The notes below the pieces were generated by a model, which was given only the letters and a program-made list of their open reading frames with translations, searched no databases and was not told the origin of the DNA. The position numbers were made by a program, and so were the translations under genes. Positions 20,286 through 31,290 of a DNA stretch of 45,716 bases are shown here, piece after piece. This DNA is from Mnemiopsis leidyi (taxonomy: Eukaryota; Ctenophora; Tentaculata; Lobata; Bolinopsidae), in contig JH152708.1 of assembly GCA_000226015.1 (NCBI GenBank), positions 30,871 through 76,586 on the forward strand, written 5' to 3'. Positions within the stretch are counted from its first letter, which is position 1. Each line of letters opens with the position of its first letter.

Positions 20286-22404
20286 AGGCAGAAATAAGAA
20301 ATTATAAATTGCACGTAAATAATGTCAGATCGATAAATCAAAATGGTTGTGGATCTCAAGTCTATTATCAGTCTGTTTTCATTCGTTTGGTTTCAAATTC
20401 CGTCTATGTCATTTAAAGTGTAAATAGAGAAGGAGGAAACATAGAGGGAAAGACCTTTGAGACGATGTCAACATACGAAGTTTATATTTGATATTTTTTA
20501 CTTAACTCAGTCGACGAATGTGTACTGCAAGTACAAGTATGCTAGGAAAACTTTTTTCAATGCCTTGTGTTTAGTACTGTAATAATTGTAAATCCGTTTT
20601 TAGGCTTACTTTAAGATTTCAAAAGTGTGGTCCTTGGTTTTCGTTATTTCAAATTTTTTTCTTATTTTTCAGAACTTACAATAACGCTTCTTTCAACGAT
20701 TCTTCCACTTAACGATATGCTTTGATTAATGGATTTTTAGTTAAATGATTATGATGATTTAAACTTCTATTTTTTGCAAATTTTTATACAATTTGATCTC
20801 TATTAACTATGTCCGTCAATTATATAAGGGGTGTTGTCCCCGTGCTTTAATAGAATCGTCATTGTAGTTCTGTGATGAAACTATTTGAGACTGCATTTTT
20901 CTTATAAGACCTACGTGGATAAAAATGCTCTATTTGCTCTGCTAGTCATTAAATAACAAAGGCCACTAGTTAAATTCCTGATCAATAAGTTTGACAAGTA
21001 ACGACAGCTTTTTCAAAGTAAACAAAAAGGTTTCAAACATTTCATTTCCAATTTCGTGATCGATATTCTTTGTGAATAAATTAAATATGTGATCAGTAAT
21101 TTGAAATGACACTGGTATATTTTAACTGTGAAGCACACTGGCATGAATTCGTCTTTATTACAAACCCAACATCATTTCATCAAAGTTTTAAGTAAGAAAA
21201 CGCAATCTGCATTTATTTCGGCAACGTACTTATTAAATCTTTAAGTCGGATATTGTAATGATACGACCTGTGATTGATTGTGTACTTGACTGGATAGTGC
21301 TAATAGCGATAGACAACAAGAAGGTTCACAAATATTTTATATCCATGGTAGGTGACATCGTTGCACGATGTTGTTTTATGGACGTCATATCTAACGTTTC
21401 TTTGGTCAATCACAGTCATATCTTGATACAGATAAGTTGCGACCCTTCCCCAGGATTGCCGTACCTCATTGTTCTATATATGATCTATTCTAAAGTATCA
21501 ACATACACATTACTCAAATCGAGTCCGACAATGCAGTATAAATACACAATTTTAAAAACAGAAATGTTTGAAATAATGCTATTTCTTTTGTTTGAATTTT
21601 GAATTCCCCAAAAAGTTATACGCTACACGATTATAAATTCAACAATATTTGTACTGCTGCTTTAAAGTTGAATTGTATACCACCATTGCAGTAGTGCCGA
21701 GAGTTATTTTATACTACTGACCATAACATACTAGATACAACAGCGCAATACAGGCCAAATATTTACCCCAGAAATTCCTAATTAAATCGAACGAATACAT
21801 TTTAAGGCAGGTCACGTGGGTGGAATATGTGGTATGATGTCAAAATTTGATTCAAAATTGTAGAGATACGGTCGTAAAGGTAGATAATGCATATTTAGGC
21901 TATAATTTAAGTTACGGAATGGACCCTTAATGGAATATATCTACAACATTAATTTTATGAAACCGGAAAGGTTATCTCTGATTATTAATTGACCGTAACG
22001 ATTTTATATGCTGGTTTAAGATTATTATCATATTGATCCACTTGAAAGTGAAATTCATATTTGGGCATTTACAAACGTTTCTTTCCAAGCTAACCTTTCA
22101 ATTGTCAGCGACTTCTATGAAGAAACCTCTAAGGGTCTCTGCAAATCAAATACAAATTCAAGCAAAACACTAACTAATCAATATAAACTAGAGTTCGCAA
22201 GATAAAACCACACGAATCAGGTTCATGTCAGTATATCAAGCCAGGCTAACTCACTAGACAATATCCATCTTAATCAAACTGAACAACAGGTTCGCTCTAC
22301 TTTTATACTCTCCTTACTTCCTCGTATCCCAGCTCGGTCGGCCAACTGTCCTTCTCTTGTTCGTTTTTGTCTCCTCGAACTATATTCATCGTCCTTGTTT
22401 CCGC
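20286..22404. other. intergenic downstream of receptor D
   Basis: AT-rich, no recognisable gene. A 114-codon frame at 21258-21602 is hydrophobic and random-looking and is not called. No repeats of note. Confidence 0.4.
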
Positions 22405-24237
22405 TCAGCGGGTCCCCGCGTTTATACTCAACATCCGGTTAATCTGTTTGGTCTTGTCCTCCATTCCACGCTCTCGGGAGTCCAGGAAGAACTTGTATAC
22501 GACCATCTTCCTCTTCTTCATTTCTAGATCTTCTGTGGTTTTTTCAGAGTCTTCCAATTCTATCGCTGTCTCGATACTCATATCCTGAGAAGTTACTGAG
22601 TTTAACGTGGTTTTTGTAATTCTTGACTCAAGTGATAGACATTGGATTTTTAATAGCAATGCATCTTCTTGACTCAAGTGATAGACATAGGATTTTTAAT
22701 AGCAATGCATCTTCTTGACTCAAGTGATAGACATAGGATTTTTAATAGCAATGCATCTTCTTGACTCAAGTGATAGACATAGGATTTTTAATTAAGGTTA
22801 CTGAGTAGTAACTTTGATTAAAATGACAAGATCCATTTTAAAAGTGAGTGTCTTTTTTTCTACAGTCAATAATTTGCTAATGCATTGGCTTCCGCAAAAA
22901 CTGATTTATGGAAACCATACCAAATTGAACATTGTCCTACCTCAATTCTATCATAAACGGAGGGGTCTTTCAGTTTAGTGTATCGGATCGCATTCCATAT
23001 CTCCTGAATGTTCGTCTCAACACCTCTTTCTTTGGTGTCTAACAGTATCTTGCAGACCTGGAGTGCTATGTTACTTCCCACTAATCAAATATTTTGCGAA
23101 ATTAGTCGTTTTTTTCAAGTACGCACTCTATGGTCTGAACTTATTTGAAAAAAATGTTTGTTCTGGTTTTGTCGATTATCCCATATATGTCTCGTTTTTT
23201 TCTATTTCTTTGATGTTTTGTTCTCATTCAAGCTGCAGCTTTACTGTGAAATCTCATACATCAAACAAATATGGTAAAGATTCGCTGTAGCTCTGTTCCT
23301 TTATAGCTAACTACTTGAGTATTTGGAAATGGAAAGATGAATAAGTTAACTATTATATGTGAACACAAACCTTGACGAGTAGTTCTCGTTGCTTCTCTTC
23401 AACAGCTTTCCTCTCGGCTGCGGACAGCCCAGCTGAGCTGTTAGCATGATCTATGGCGGTGATTATAGCCCGGATATTGATCTCGTTTCCTCTCTCCTTC
23501 TTGTCCAAGAAAAAGTCGCATACCTGCGGGGTCACAGATAAAAAATTTGTCTTCGTCTCAGCTTTACCATGATACAGTTACACTAATTTCACGCGACAAA
23601 GTCAATTTTTCAGATTTACAGATTAGAGTTGCGTTTCATTTTTTGACTCAAAATTCGGATCGGGATTACCAGATATTATTAGTAGTTAGGGTTGTCATGA
23701 CCGAAACTTTAATCATTCTATCTACGAATGCTATCCTGATACCTAGCTCTTACCTTGACAATTGTATTTTTCTTGCCGTTTTGTCCGGCGTCCTTCAACC
23801 CGAGTCCCGCTAAAGCCCTGTCATGAAGTTCCTTCTCAGAGAGCACGGAGTCTGTGTCCCCTTGTGGTGAGGCTGGCTGTGTGTTCTGCAGGTACTCTGG
23901 GGACAGGGAGAGATTTATATTTAGTAAGGGACAGGTAGATGTTTATATATATAATTATATATTTAGTCAAAACTCGCATTCGGACATTTGATACATCCAA
24001 AGTCTCTTTCTGGAGATTTGAGATTGAAGTCATTACTGACTTCCTATACTGTCCCAGTCCAGGAGCCAGTTTAATGTTTATACTGTGAAGTCGGTCTATT
24101 ATTTATTGATTTCTGACATTAAATTGTCAAAACTCAGATCTCACCAGAAATTTCAGCCATTTTCCTGGAACAGCCTTGCTCGTGCTCTTCAAGGAAGAAA
24201 TTGCAAACTCTTGCGAGTAACTGTCGACGTCTTCTGT
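22405..24237 (-). CDS. multi-exon gene (3' part) with four copies of an unrecognised repeat
   Basis: Five predicted minus-strand exons: 24145-24237, 23754-23896, 23371-23523, 22941-23057 and 22405-22584 (stop at 22405-22407). Each internal junction has GT donor and AG acceptor sequence and the reading phases agree throughout: the first junction splits one codon and the rest are phase 0. The product has four related segments, each a basic Lys/Arg-rich helix followed by a V-C-x-F-F-L-D-x-x-E-R-G-like core: VCNFFLEEHEQG, VCDFFLDKKERG, VCKILLDTKERG and VYKFFLDSRERG. Most continue into an E-x-N-I-x-x-I-x-x-A-I-type helix. In three of the segments the V-C core begins an exon or closely follows an acceptor. 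I do not recognise the family. The pattern suggests a small helical module, perhaps DNA- or protein-binding (inference). The 5' end was not found and may extend past 24238. Confidence 0.6.
22623..22792. repeat. 46-bp tandem repeat, ~3.7 copies
   Basis: Units start at 22623, 22669, 22715 and 22761 with TTGACTCAAGTGATAGAC at the head. Only the first differs (ATTGG for ATAGG). The array lies in the last predicted intron (22585-22940) of the minus-strand repeat-motif gene. Near-perfect copies indicate recent expansion and probable length polymorphism. Confidence 0.95.
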
Positions 24238-25740
24238 CTGTGGGGTAGAATTGTTAGCTTGTCATGTCCAAAGGGAGAGATTTCTCATGTAACCACACAG
24301 ATCACAAGAGAATGTTTAGAGTAAAGCAAGTTTCAGAAACAGTTTTGTTGCACGGATTCCGAAGTTACTTTCAGTGCTGCATGTTCTCACACATTTGAAC
24401 TTTTCTCCTGACACTTGGTTAACAGCACAGATCACGAGGGAAATGACAATGGGAAGTGAGAAATTAGAGGACATAAGCAAGTTCCACTACCAAGCGAACT
24501 GGCTAACTACCTTCACGGTTAGGAAGCAATAAACCAGGTTTAAAATCTCGTACTGAAACCAAGGACGGCTGGTTTTTAAAGGATCACGGGCAGCAATCAA
24601 ATTTGATGGGAGGAGCTTGGTAGCTAAGTTAATCTGGAGAAGACAGAATTCTTCACAGCAGATGCTGGATGTTCGCTCTAATTTATTGCACGGTTCCTCT
24701 CTATATCAGCTGAAACTTGAGTTCAGACTGATTAATCACTGGCTATGCACCTTATTAATCACTTATATACAAATTGGATTGCTTTAGTGGTCATGTTTCG
24801 TCACGTAAATGATCACGAAAATATTTAAAAAAGAAAGTTAGGGGAGAAAAAGAGTGCTTCAGTGGAAGATTCGTTTTATCATATTTTATAGAAAACTTCC
24901 TGTGGATCTTAGTTGAGACCTTCTAAACATGAGACTACGTGTATCTAGTTCTTCTAACCGTGAATAAATTTTCTTTAGTCTCAACCCCAATATTTTTATA
25001 AACCGTGATATGTATTTGTATACCTGGTTCTACTTGCGATCTGGTGTTGGAGATTCTTACACTTGCATGTTCCCAAGTAAGTCCCATGGTGCAAACTCTA
25101 GTGTACAGAGTGACATATTAAAAGGTACAGGCGAATTGATAAAAAGTAAAACAGCCCGAAATGGTACGCAAATATGTTCTTAGTAAGTCTAAACCAAGTA
25201 GACTTAAGGTAAAATGACATTGACGTAAAACACTCAGAAAAATACCAATATGCGATCTCTCGTCCTCTCGGCGCTTCTTTTATTATATAAAAAGTTGTTT
25301 GAAGACCAACCAAACCTTTGATATTAAAGTTTTTTTGGTCAACGAACGAAAAATACATCTACGAGTAAAAAACTCGGAGGGTGACCGCGAAATAAAAAGG
25401 CGAAAAGCTCAAAGGCATACAGCAATATGATTTGCTGCCATTTAGAACAATCACAATCAGTTCGCGAGAAAAGATGGCAAATTGGCAAAACAATGGTTCA
25501 AACTTTGAAACCGACATAATAAAAAATACAGCCTGTATGTATTTGTATTTGTATTTTTAATTGTATTTGTATTTTATTTGTATTTCATTTGTATATTTTT
25601 ATATTTATTTTTCTTACAAAATTCCAGTGTTGAAAGTCAAGGCTGAACTTGTTAAGTCAGTCATTAGCCAGTCCAATGTTCATTCGCTTTACGTCCTTCT
25701 ATTTAAAGTGATTTAAGGTTACAAACACAAGAGACTAAAA
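24238..25740. other. noncoding, possibly intron or 5' region of the repeat-motif gene
   Basis: No further exon with the V-C-x-F-F-L-D signature was found on the minus strand. A low-complexity TTTGTATT-type tract occupies about 25535-25615. Confidence 0.4.
25535..25615. repeat. TTTGTATT-type low-complexity tract
   Basis: Irregular tandem TATTTGTATTTG units, about 80 bp, AT-rich, just upstream of the tRNA-like sequence. Confidence 0.8.
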
Positions 25741-26040
25741 TGCAGTTAGTTAGTATGTCTGTTTCATGATCGAGAGGTCGTGAGTTCTAATCCCGGTGGT
25801 GCATAGTCTTCGGGTGAGCACCTTTAAGGTTCAGCTAATAGCTATCGGGTCTATGCAGCCTAACGGTCGACCCAGCCGAATGGTCGGGAAATCGTGACTG
25901 AAAACAAGTTTATCAGATGGTCTGGTGCGTTGTTCCTACTAATTTTGTTCGGGTATGCAGCTTGGGTCATTTAAGGTCAAGACTAAAGTTGTACTCCTAT
26001 TTATAATCGGCAAAATAATAAATGGTTGGTGGTTTTGCGG
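25741..26040 (+). repeat. candidate tRNA-derived SINE (tRNA-like head 25741-25804)
   Basis: The first ~64 bases resemble a tRNA: a degenerate A box (TTAGTTAGTATG), a central TTCATGATCGAGAGGTC resembling a CAT-anticodon arm and variable loop, and a good B box at 25783-25793 (AGTTCTAATCC, one change from consensus). Stem pairing is weak, so it is not a functional tRNA. It continues into unrelated sequence, as a SINE body would. The 3' limit is a guess. Confidence 0.45.
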
Positions 26041-27282
26041 ACGATGACTGCATTGCAGACTGCAATATGTTTATATTAGGGTGAAAATGTGACAGGAAAG
26101 TGCATCGGTATTCTGGTTAAGGTTGGTCGTTATTGAGCGCTGATTGTTTAATTGCAAAAATCTAAAAGAACAAACAAGCAGACATGAGCAGTTATAACGG
26201 TTTTGAATTGGAAATGTGTCTGAACTCCTAAGTGATCGCAAGACACAATTGTAGAACTTAAAATATGTTGGAGTAAGTTGCAAGCTTGCAAACACCGTTC
26301 TGTTGATGAACGGATCAATACTTGATGAGAAGCAGTTAATCACGAAGCAGTTTTTGAAGAGATCAAGTTGAAGCTGTAAAGAAAATTAAAACAAAATGCT
26401 TCCAAGCTCTTTCTTGACTGACTTGGAGGTTTAAGTATTCAGCTGTCTTGCCACTGTAAATGTAATTGGTATATGCCATATATAGTGTCTTCTGTCATGA
26501 CCCATCAAATTTAAACGATTATAGAAGCACTGGAATACTGTATCGGGTATCTCTTGATTGCATGGGAACATTACGAGATCTGAGAATATCATGAGAATAT
26601 TATTTTCGGTAAATATAGAAAATTCTATAGCTTCCTGTGACATGTCAGGAGTTGAACTGGATTAAATTAAGTTTGAAAGCTCCGAGTCAGCTAGAACTTA
26701 GAAGCGGTATCTACTTGTGGGGCCTTGAGGGATGTCATTCTCGACCTGTTTGATAAGCTGAACAGATTGGATCCCTATAAACTGAAATACGTCGAATCAT
26801 CGCAACCATTTTGGCACATAAATTAACTCTAATATGTGCACTTAAGACTTTTTCAAATTACAGCAACAAATGGCGCCCAATTACCAATGAAAAAGAAGCA
26901 AGTAGGATGGATAGGGAAACGACAAAGAAATATGAATCGAAGTATTGTACCAAATGAAACGCTTATGTTTCAGTGACTATTTGTAAGCTTTCGAACATAC
27001 ACTGTGTTCATGGTAACACTGAAAATATAATTATATCTATCACTAAAAGCCCACTAAAAAAGTCTAAACTGCACACAAAAACGTTACGATTCAATTCAAT
27101 TCGATTATCAACACACTGTAACACAACAATCACTCGGTACTAACTACGATCAATGTAAATACACTACACAAAACTTGACTAAAGTACAATAAGCTGCACA
27201 ATCCCAGGTCAAAACCCGTTCAGAGATAAGATCTGCAATTGCCCATAATCAGTAAAGATAACACGCCCTATTATTAGAAATA
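26041..27282. other. intergenic, nothing recognised
   Basis: AT-rich with short random frames only. No exon, repeat array or terminal inverted repeat was identified up to the Penelope-like fragment. Confidence 0.4.
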
Positions 27283-27807
27283 TTACATAATATTAAGAGG
27301 AATAGACCACTCTTGCGTGTTAAGACTCTGCTTTTCAAATTTAAGGTAAATACTCTCCATGTATCTAAGCTTAAGGTCTTGCTCACACTTATCCAAAATT
27401 TTAATCGAATCAAACTCAAAGTCACACAAGGGATTAGTGTCCATATGCCTAAGCAGGGCGCTTTTAGATGAAGAAGGATGAAGATGACCGTTGGACCCAT
27501 AAAATCTTTCGTAGAGAGTTTTACTGTTTTTAGTTTTACCTATATAGGCCTGGCTCGGCCCACAATTTTTACAATGAATTGTGTAAACTACTCTACTAAG
27601 ACACTTTAAGGGAAACTTGTCCGTGAAAGAAAATAAGTTCCGTAGACTGTAGCCACGTCGAAAGACCACCTTAAGTTGGACTGTGGGATGAAATTTGTGA
27701 ACTAAAGCAGGTAGGATCATAAAGGCTGGCAAAAACGTTATCATGCAAGGAGAACTGTGGGAAGGCCGCGTGTAACTTGTTAGTAGACCAAAGAGCACGT
27801 GCAACAC
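27283..27807 (-). CDS. Penelope-like element C-terminal fragment with GIY-YIG endonuclease domain
   Basis: A 174-codon frame. Residues about 36-70 (HKFHP, then VVFRRG, LFSFTDKFP) match the segment joining reverse transcriptase to endonuclease in Penelope-like retroelements. Residues 73-170 form a GIY-YIG domain: VVYTI with a C-x2-C finger (Cys79, Cys82), YIGKT (88-92), an Arg at 101, a conserved His at 121, and ES at 151-152 with the catalytic-type Glu. Normal elements are over 700 codons, so most of the RT is missing from this frame. The endonuclease part is intact with a stop at 27283. Probably a 5'-truncated retrotransposon copy rather than a host gene. Confidence 0.75.
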   Translation of the reverse strand: MLHVLFGLLTSYTRPSHSSPCMITFLPAFMILPALVHKFHPTVQLKVVFRRGYSLRNLFSFTDKFPLKCLSRVVYTIHCKNCGPSQAYIGKTKNSKTLYERFYGSNGHLHPSSSKSALLRHMDTNPLCDFEFDSIKILDKCEQDLKLRYMESIYLKFEKQSLNTQEWSIPLNIM

Positions 27808-28427
27808 CTGGTAGACCGAAGAAGCTTGTTATGCAATGCACTGCGATGAAACTGCGTTGTCGTCCTCAAAGAAACACTTAAGAAGCCTAGCCGAAGAAGA
27901 TTTTGAGACTATGAAAAATCGGCTTAATAAAGATTGAAAACCCGATAAATACTTAACAAAGACCAGAGCTTAACTGTGTACACGCCTTAAACTTCTCTCC
28001 TAATATAGGAGCTCTGCAATGAGATTCACGAATTGCTAAGTGGCCGACGGCATATTAGTATCATTATAAAGATAGTGAAATGGTTGCTTGCCTCAATCGG
28101 GTTTATAGGAAGTGTCAATAGATATACACTTACCATCTTAATATAAACTTTATAGTAAGATAGCTTCATATTTAAGCGATATAATTTATGTAATGCATTA
28201 GTGGTAAAAGTATCGGTCTATATAAGGGCGTAATGGAGGTTCTTCATGCTTCCACGAAACCAGAAGTTGATGCAAATGTGCTCTTTTAAACTGATTAGCT
28301 ACGAAATAAACTGAGAACTATTTCTACGTTTACTTCCTCAAGTAGTGAAAGTAGTTTATAACACAGTTCATCATCGTCTTCTTTTGGGTAAAAGAACGTG
28401 TTGTCAGGCGTTTCGATTGATTCGCGT
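27808..28427. other. noncoding, possible decayed upstream part of the Penelope-like copy
   Basis: No continuous frame, though the minus strand next to 27807 may hold decayed RT sequence. Otherwise AT-rich with no recognised gene. Confidence 0.35.
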
Positions 28428-28605
28428 GATCAGTGTTAGATGTATTGAAGGGGAGGTGAGTTGTTATTGTTAAGTATTAAAAGTGGATTGAAATTAATCC
28501 TGACAAATACAATGAAAAGCTTTGATTCGAAATCACAATTCAATCCACTTTTAATACTTTAACTTTAACAGCTCACCTTCCCTTCTATACATCACGATTC
28601 ATATA
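28428..28605. mobile_element. MITE-like hairpin element
   Basis: Arms at 28447-28492 and 28539-28585 are near-perfect reverse complements (cores AAGGGGAGGTGAG and AAGTGGATTGAA), with weaker pairing outward to about 28428 and 28605. The loop is about 46 bp. No coding capacity; a short non-autonomous DNA element is likely. Confidence 0.7.
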
Positions 28606-28671
28606 TACATTATACGGCCGTATTTAGTTAGGGAGGGGTAATTCAGTAGCTCAGTAGGGAGTATATATAAA

Positions 28672-28733
28672 CTTTCATGTTTATTCCCGAGTAATGAGCA
28701 TATATACTCATTACTCGGGAATAAACATGAAAG
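28672..28733. repeat. perfect 27-bp inverted repeat with 8-base loop
   Basis: Arms 28672-28698 and 28707-28733 match without mismatch; the loop is CATATATA. The arm core is TATTCCCGAGTAATGAG. A cruciform or RNA hairpin is possible. Partial similarity to 31270-31290 (CCCGAGTAA..ATATACTC) suggests a repeat family. Confidence 0.95.
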
Positions 28734-29187
28734 AGGTATAAGTCAACGGCTGGTTGCATAGGTGGTCATTTGCCTGAAAATATAGTAACTTTTTAGTAGA
28801 ACCTCTCAAGCCACTTTACTCTAGCCATTGGCCAAGAGAGGGGTATTATCTTCTCTCTACAAACTTAGTATTGACCAACCTTCATGTGGACCAAACAACA
28901 ATACAACATAATATCCTGGAGTTACAAACGCCGCCAAAGTAAGTGTTTTGAAAGAATCATTTACATAAAAGATCTCGGATGTGATTTTCTTATTTAAGAT
29001 ACCAAATTCGGCTGTCTTGACTGCAGCAGCAATATTTCACAGTGACAGGTTTTTGGTACAGCTCTGTTGCAAAGCTGATAAATAGGTTTTCAACTTGGAT
29101 AACTAGTAGAATTGCCGAGCATTGTTAATAATTATTGATTATAAAAAAGAATTAATTATAATAATTATAGAAATAATTATAGAAAAA

Positions 29188-29241
29188 ATTATACATGACA
29201 AGATAAACGCAAAGTAGTGCGTTTATCTTGTCATGCATAAT
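29188..29241. repeat. 24-bp inverted repeat with 6-base loop
   Basis: Arms 29188-29211 and 29218-29241 match with one mismatch (core GACAAGATAAACGCA). Flanked by AATTATAGAAA-rich low-complexity sequence at about 29130-29330. Confidence 0.9.
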
Positions 29242-29483
29242 GCTCCAGTATTTTGTTGAGCACTTTAGTTTGCAATCTTCCAATTGAAACTACATAGAAA
29301 AAATTATAGAAAGAATTATAGAACGAAATGTGGAACGAAGTAATGACTCATGGTTGCATCAATTAAATTTAGTCATTATCTTATAGTAGTAGAATATCTC
29401 TTCAAGTACGAAATATCTCTTTACAAGAGCATCCTAAGTACTTAAGAGATATCAGAACACGAAAAAAGATAAGAAAGCGCTAT

Positions 29484-29863
29484 CTATCCATCTTCCAACT
29501 TTTTCCATTCACTTCTATCTAAGGCCAAATATCTAAGGTCTTCAAAGTGGGTAATATTCCTAAGTGGTATGCCAAGATCCCTACGTCTTAAATCGTTTCT
29601 TAAGACATCTTATATGTTTAAAGGAGGTCTTCCTCTTCTTCCAACCTTCTTCCAACCATAATGTCAGCATTTATAACAAATAACATGGAAAGATATGCAG
29701 GAGAGTCCTCTTGACCTCTTAGGATATGTCCAAGCATTCTCCAACGAAACTTTGATACTCTAACAGATAACGGTATAACATTACAACGAGCATACAATGT
29801 GTCATTGTTAATAAATCCTGTGGGCCACCTGATGTTAAGGATTCTGCGAAGGTGTTTACGATG
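29484..29863 (-). pseudogene. decayed LINE reverse-transcriptase C terminus
   Basis: Read on the minus strand, the segment gives HRKHLRRILNIRWP, then LYARCNVIPLS, FRWRMLGHILRG, and in a shifted frame GRRGRPPLNI, stop, DLRRRDLG and DRSEWKKLE. The order LRR-LNIRWP, RRxRWxGHxLR, GxRxRGRPxxxW, DR.EW is the usual C terminus of non-LTR retrotransposon ORF2. At least one frameshift (near 29640) and one in-frame stop are present, so it is a dead fragment with no upstream RT in frame. Confidence 0.7.
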
Positions 29864-29888
29864 AGCTATATCAAGAGTCGGTGGGTTT

Positions 29889-31290
29889 ATAAACAGCCGG
29901 GTTTATGAACAGCCGGGGATAATCCGGACAACTGTAGCGAAATTTCTCTTAACCTGCCATTTTATCCCAGTCATAATAATTCCAAATATTGAGGTATCTG
30001 TGAAATATAACCAACAATCAGGCAACTAAATCTACAATTAAACGGCTTGAATTAAACCGCAATATAAAGACTGGTAAAACTGATAAGCAGAACAAATTCG
30101 ACGATTCTTTTCTATTTTAATCTTCAACAGTTTTATCAGTCTTTCTATTTTAGTTCATTCCTAGCCGTATTGTTCTAGATTAAATTCATAGCGATTGAAA
30201 AATTAAAATATATTAGGATAACTCTTTCGAATTTTCGAGCAGAAACTAGTTGTTTTCTAAGAACCGAAATATGTTGGGGGAGAAATTGAGCATTACTTCA
30301 GTGAAAATCCTTGCTGTACGGAAGTTTAACAAGAAACGGAATTTCATGGAATGAATATTTTTCTGTTCATCCTTTCCAGTGATACTAGATTTATCATTCA
30401 TCAACCATCAGGCCCTTATGATGATGACCAAATATTTCCCTAATTTCAAAATTTTGGAGCAGTTGGCAACTTCACATTGAATAAATAAGATCATTAGGGC
30501 AAATTTGCTTTTTTTGTACGAGTCAACTTCAAATTGGTTTATTCACTCGTAGATATCACTCGTAGATATCACTATAGATATCCAGTTAGCACCTTCAATT
30601 GCATTGAATGTGGTTAACTTTGGCTATACAATTTGACTTCACTACCAATCTTCGAAACACTAAAACATTTTTTAAATTTCGATGCATTGTTAAACTTGTA
30701 AAGGAGTTATGATGAGGGGGGAGGGGCAATGAATACTATGGGGTATTACGTCACTGATTTTAACGGTACAGTTTAATCGGCAGTCATCGGCCCCCCACTT
30801 CCCCGTGATAACCATTTTTGGTAATAAATAAAACTCTGATATTTCAGAAAATATTCTGGTTTTCATATACATATATAGTCTGCTTAAAGATACAGCGATT
30901 TTATTATCACTAAAACTCGGAAAACAAATAGAATTATGGATCATTGTTGATAATAGAGACAGTCAAAATCTAAAAAAAGAAACATTGGCCTATCTCAATC
31001 AACTATGAGTGTAAGGAGTATATTTGGCGAGAACTGAGCCGACGAGTGAATTTTTTTGCAATTTGAGCCTAATGAAGTTGAAAAAACTACAAAAATGTGT
31101 ACCAATAGTCTTCTCTTGTGAATATAAGACTACGAATGAGATATGAAAATTCATTTCCCTTGGTAACCAAGCTGAGTCATTGGGTTTATTAACGACTGGG
31201 GATTGGGGAATAGTAGTTCGGGAAAAATACAGCGAAATGGCCCTTAAACCGCCACTCTGCCCGGTTCATAACTATCCCGAGTAACGTATA
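29889..31290. repeat. pair of diverged direct repeats (~29889-30000 and ~31185-31290)
   Basis: Both segments start GGGTTTAT.AAC, continue with GGGGAT, AG.GAAAT, CTTAA.C.GCCA and end near CATAA.. They are diverged copies of a short dispersed repeat lacking coding capacity. Confidence 0.45.
30065..30145. repeat. imperfect hairpin
   Basis: An AAAGACTGGTAAAACTG segment at about 30065 pairs with CAGTTTTATCAGTCTTT at about 30130-30146 with one mismatch, separated by about 45 bases. Possibly a MITE remnant. Confidence 0.5.

Noticed and set aside
21258-21602. 114-codon plus-strand frame
   Set aside because: Hydrophobic, low-information translation in AT-rich DNA without homology or splice context.
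22623-22792. CRISPR-like array
   Set aside because: The 46-bp units are directly contiguous without unique spacers, and the genome is animal; it is a minisatellite.
25098-25358. Possible extra exon of the repeat-motif gene (contains FYIIKEAPRGREIA)
   Set aside because: Similarity to the V-C-x-F-F-L-D-x-x-E-R-G core is too weak, and no matching splice sites were seen.
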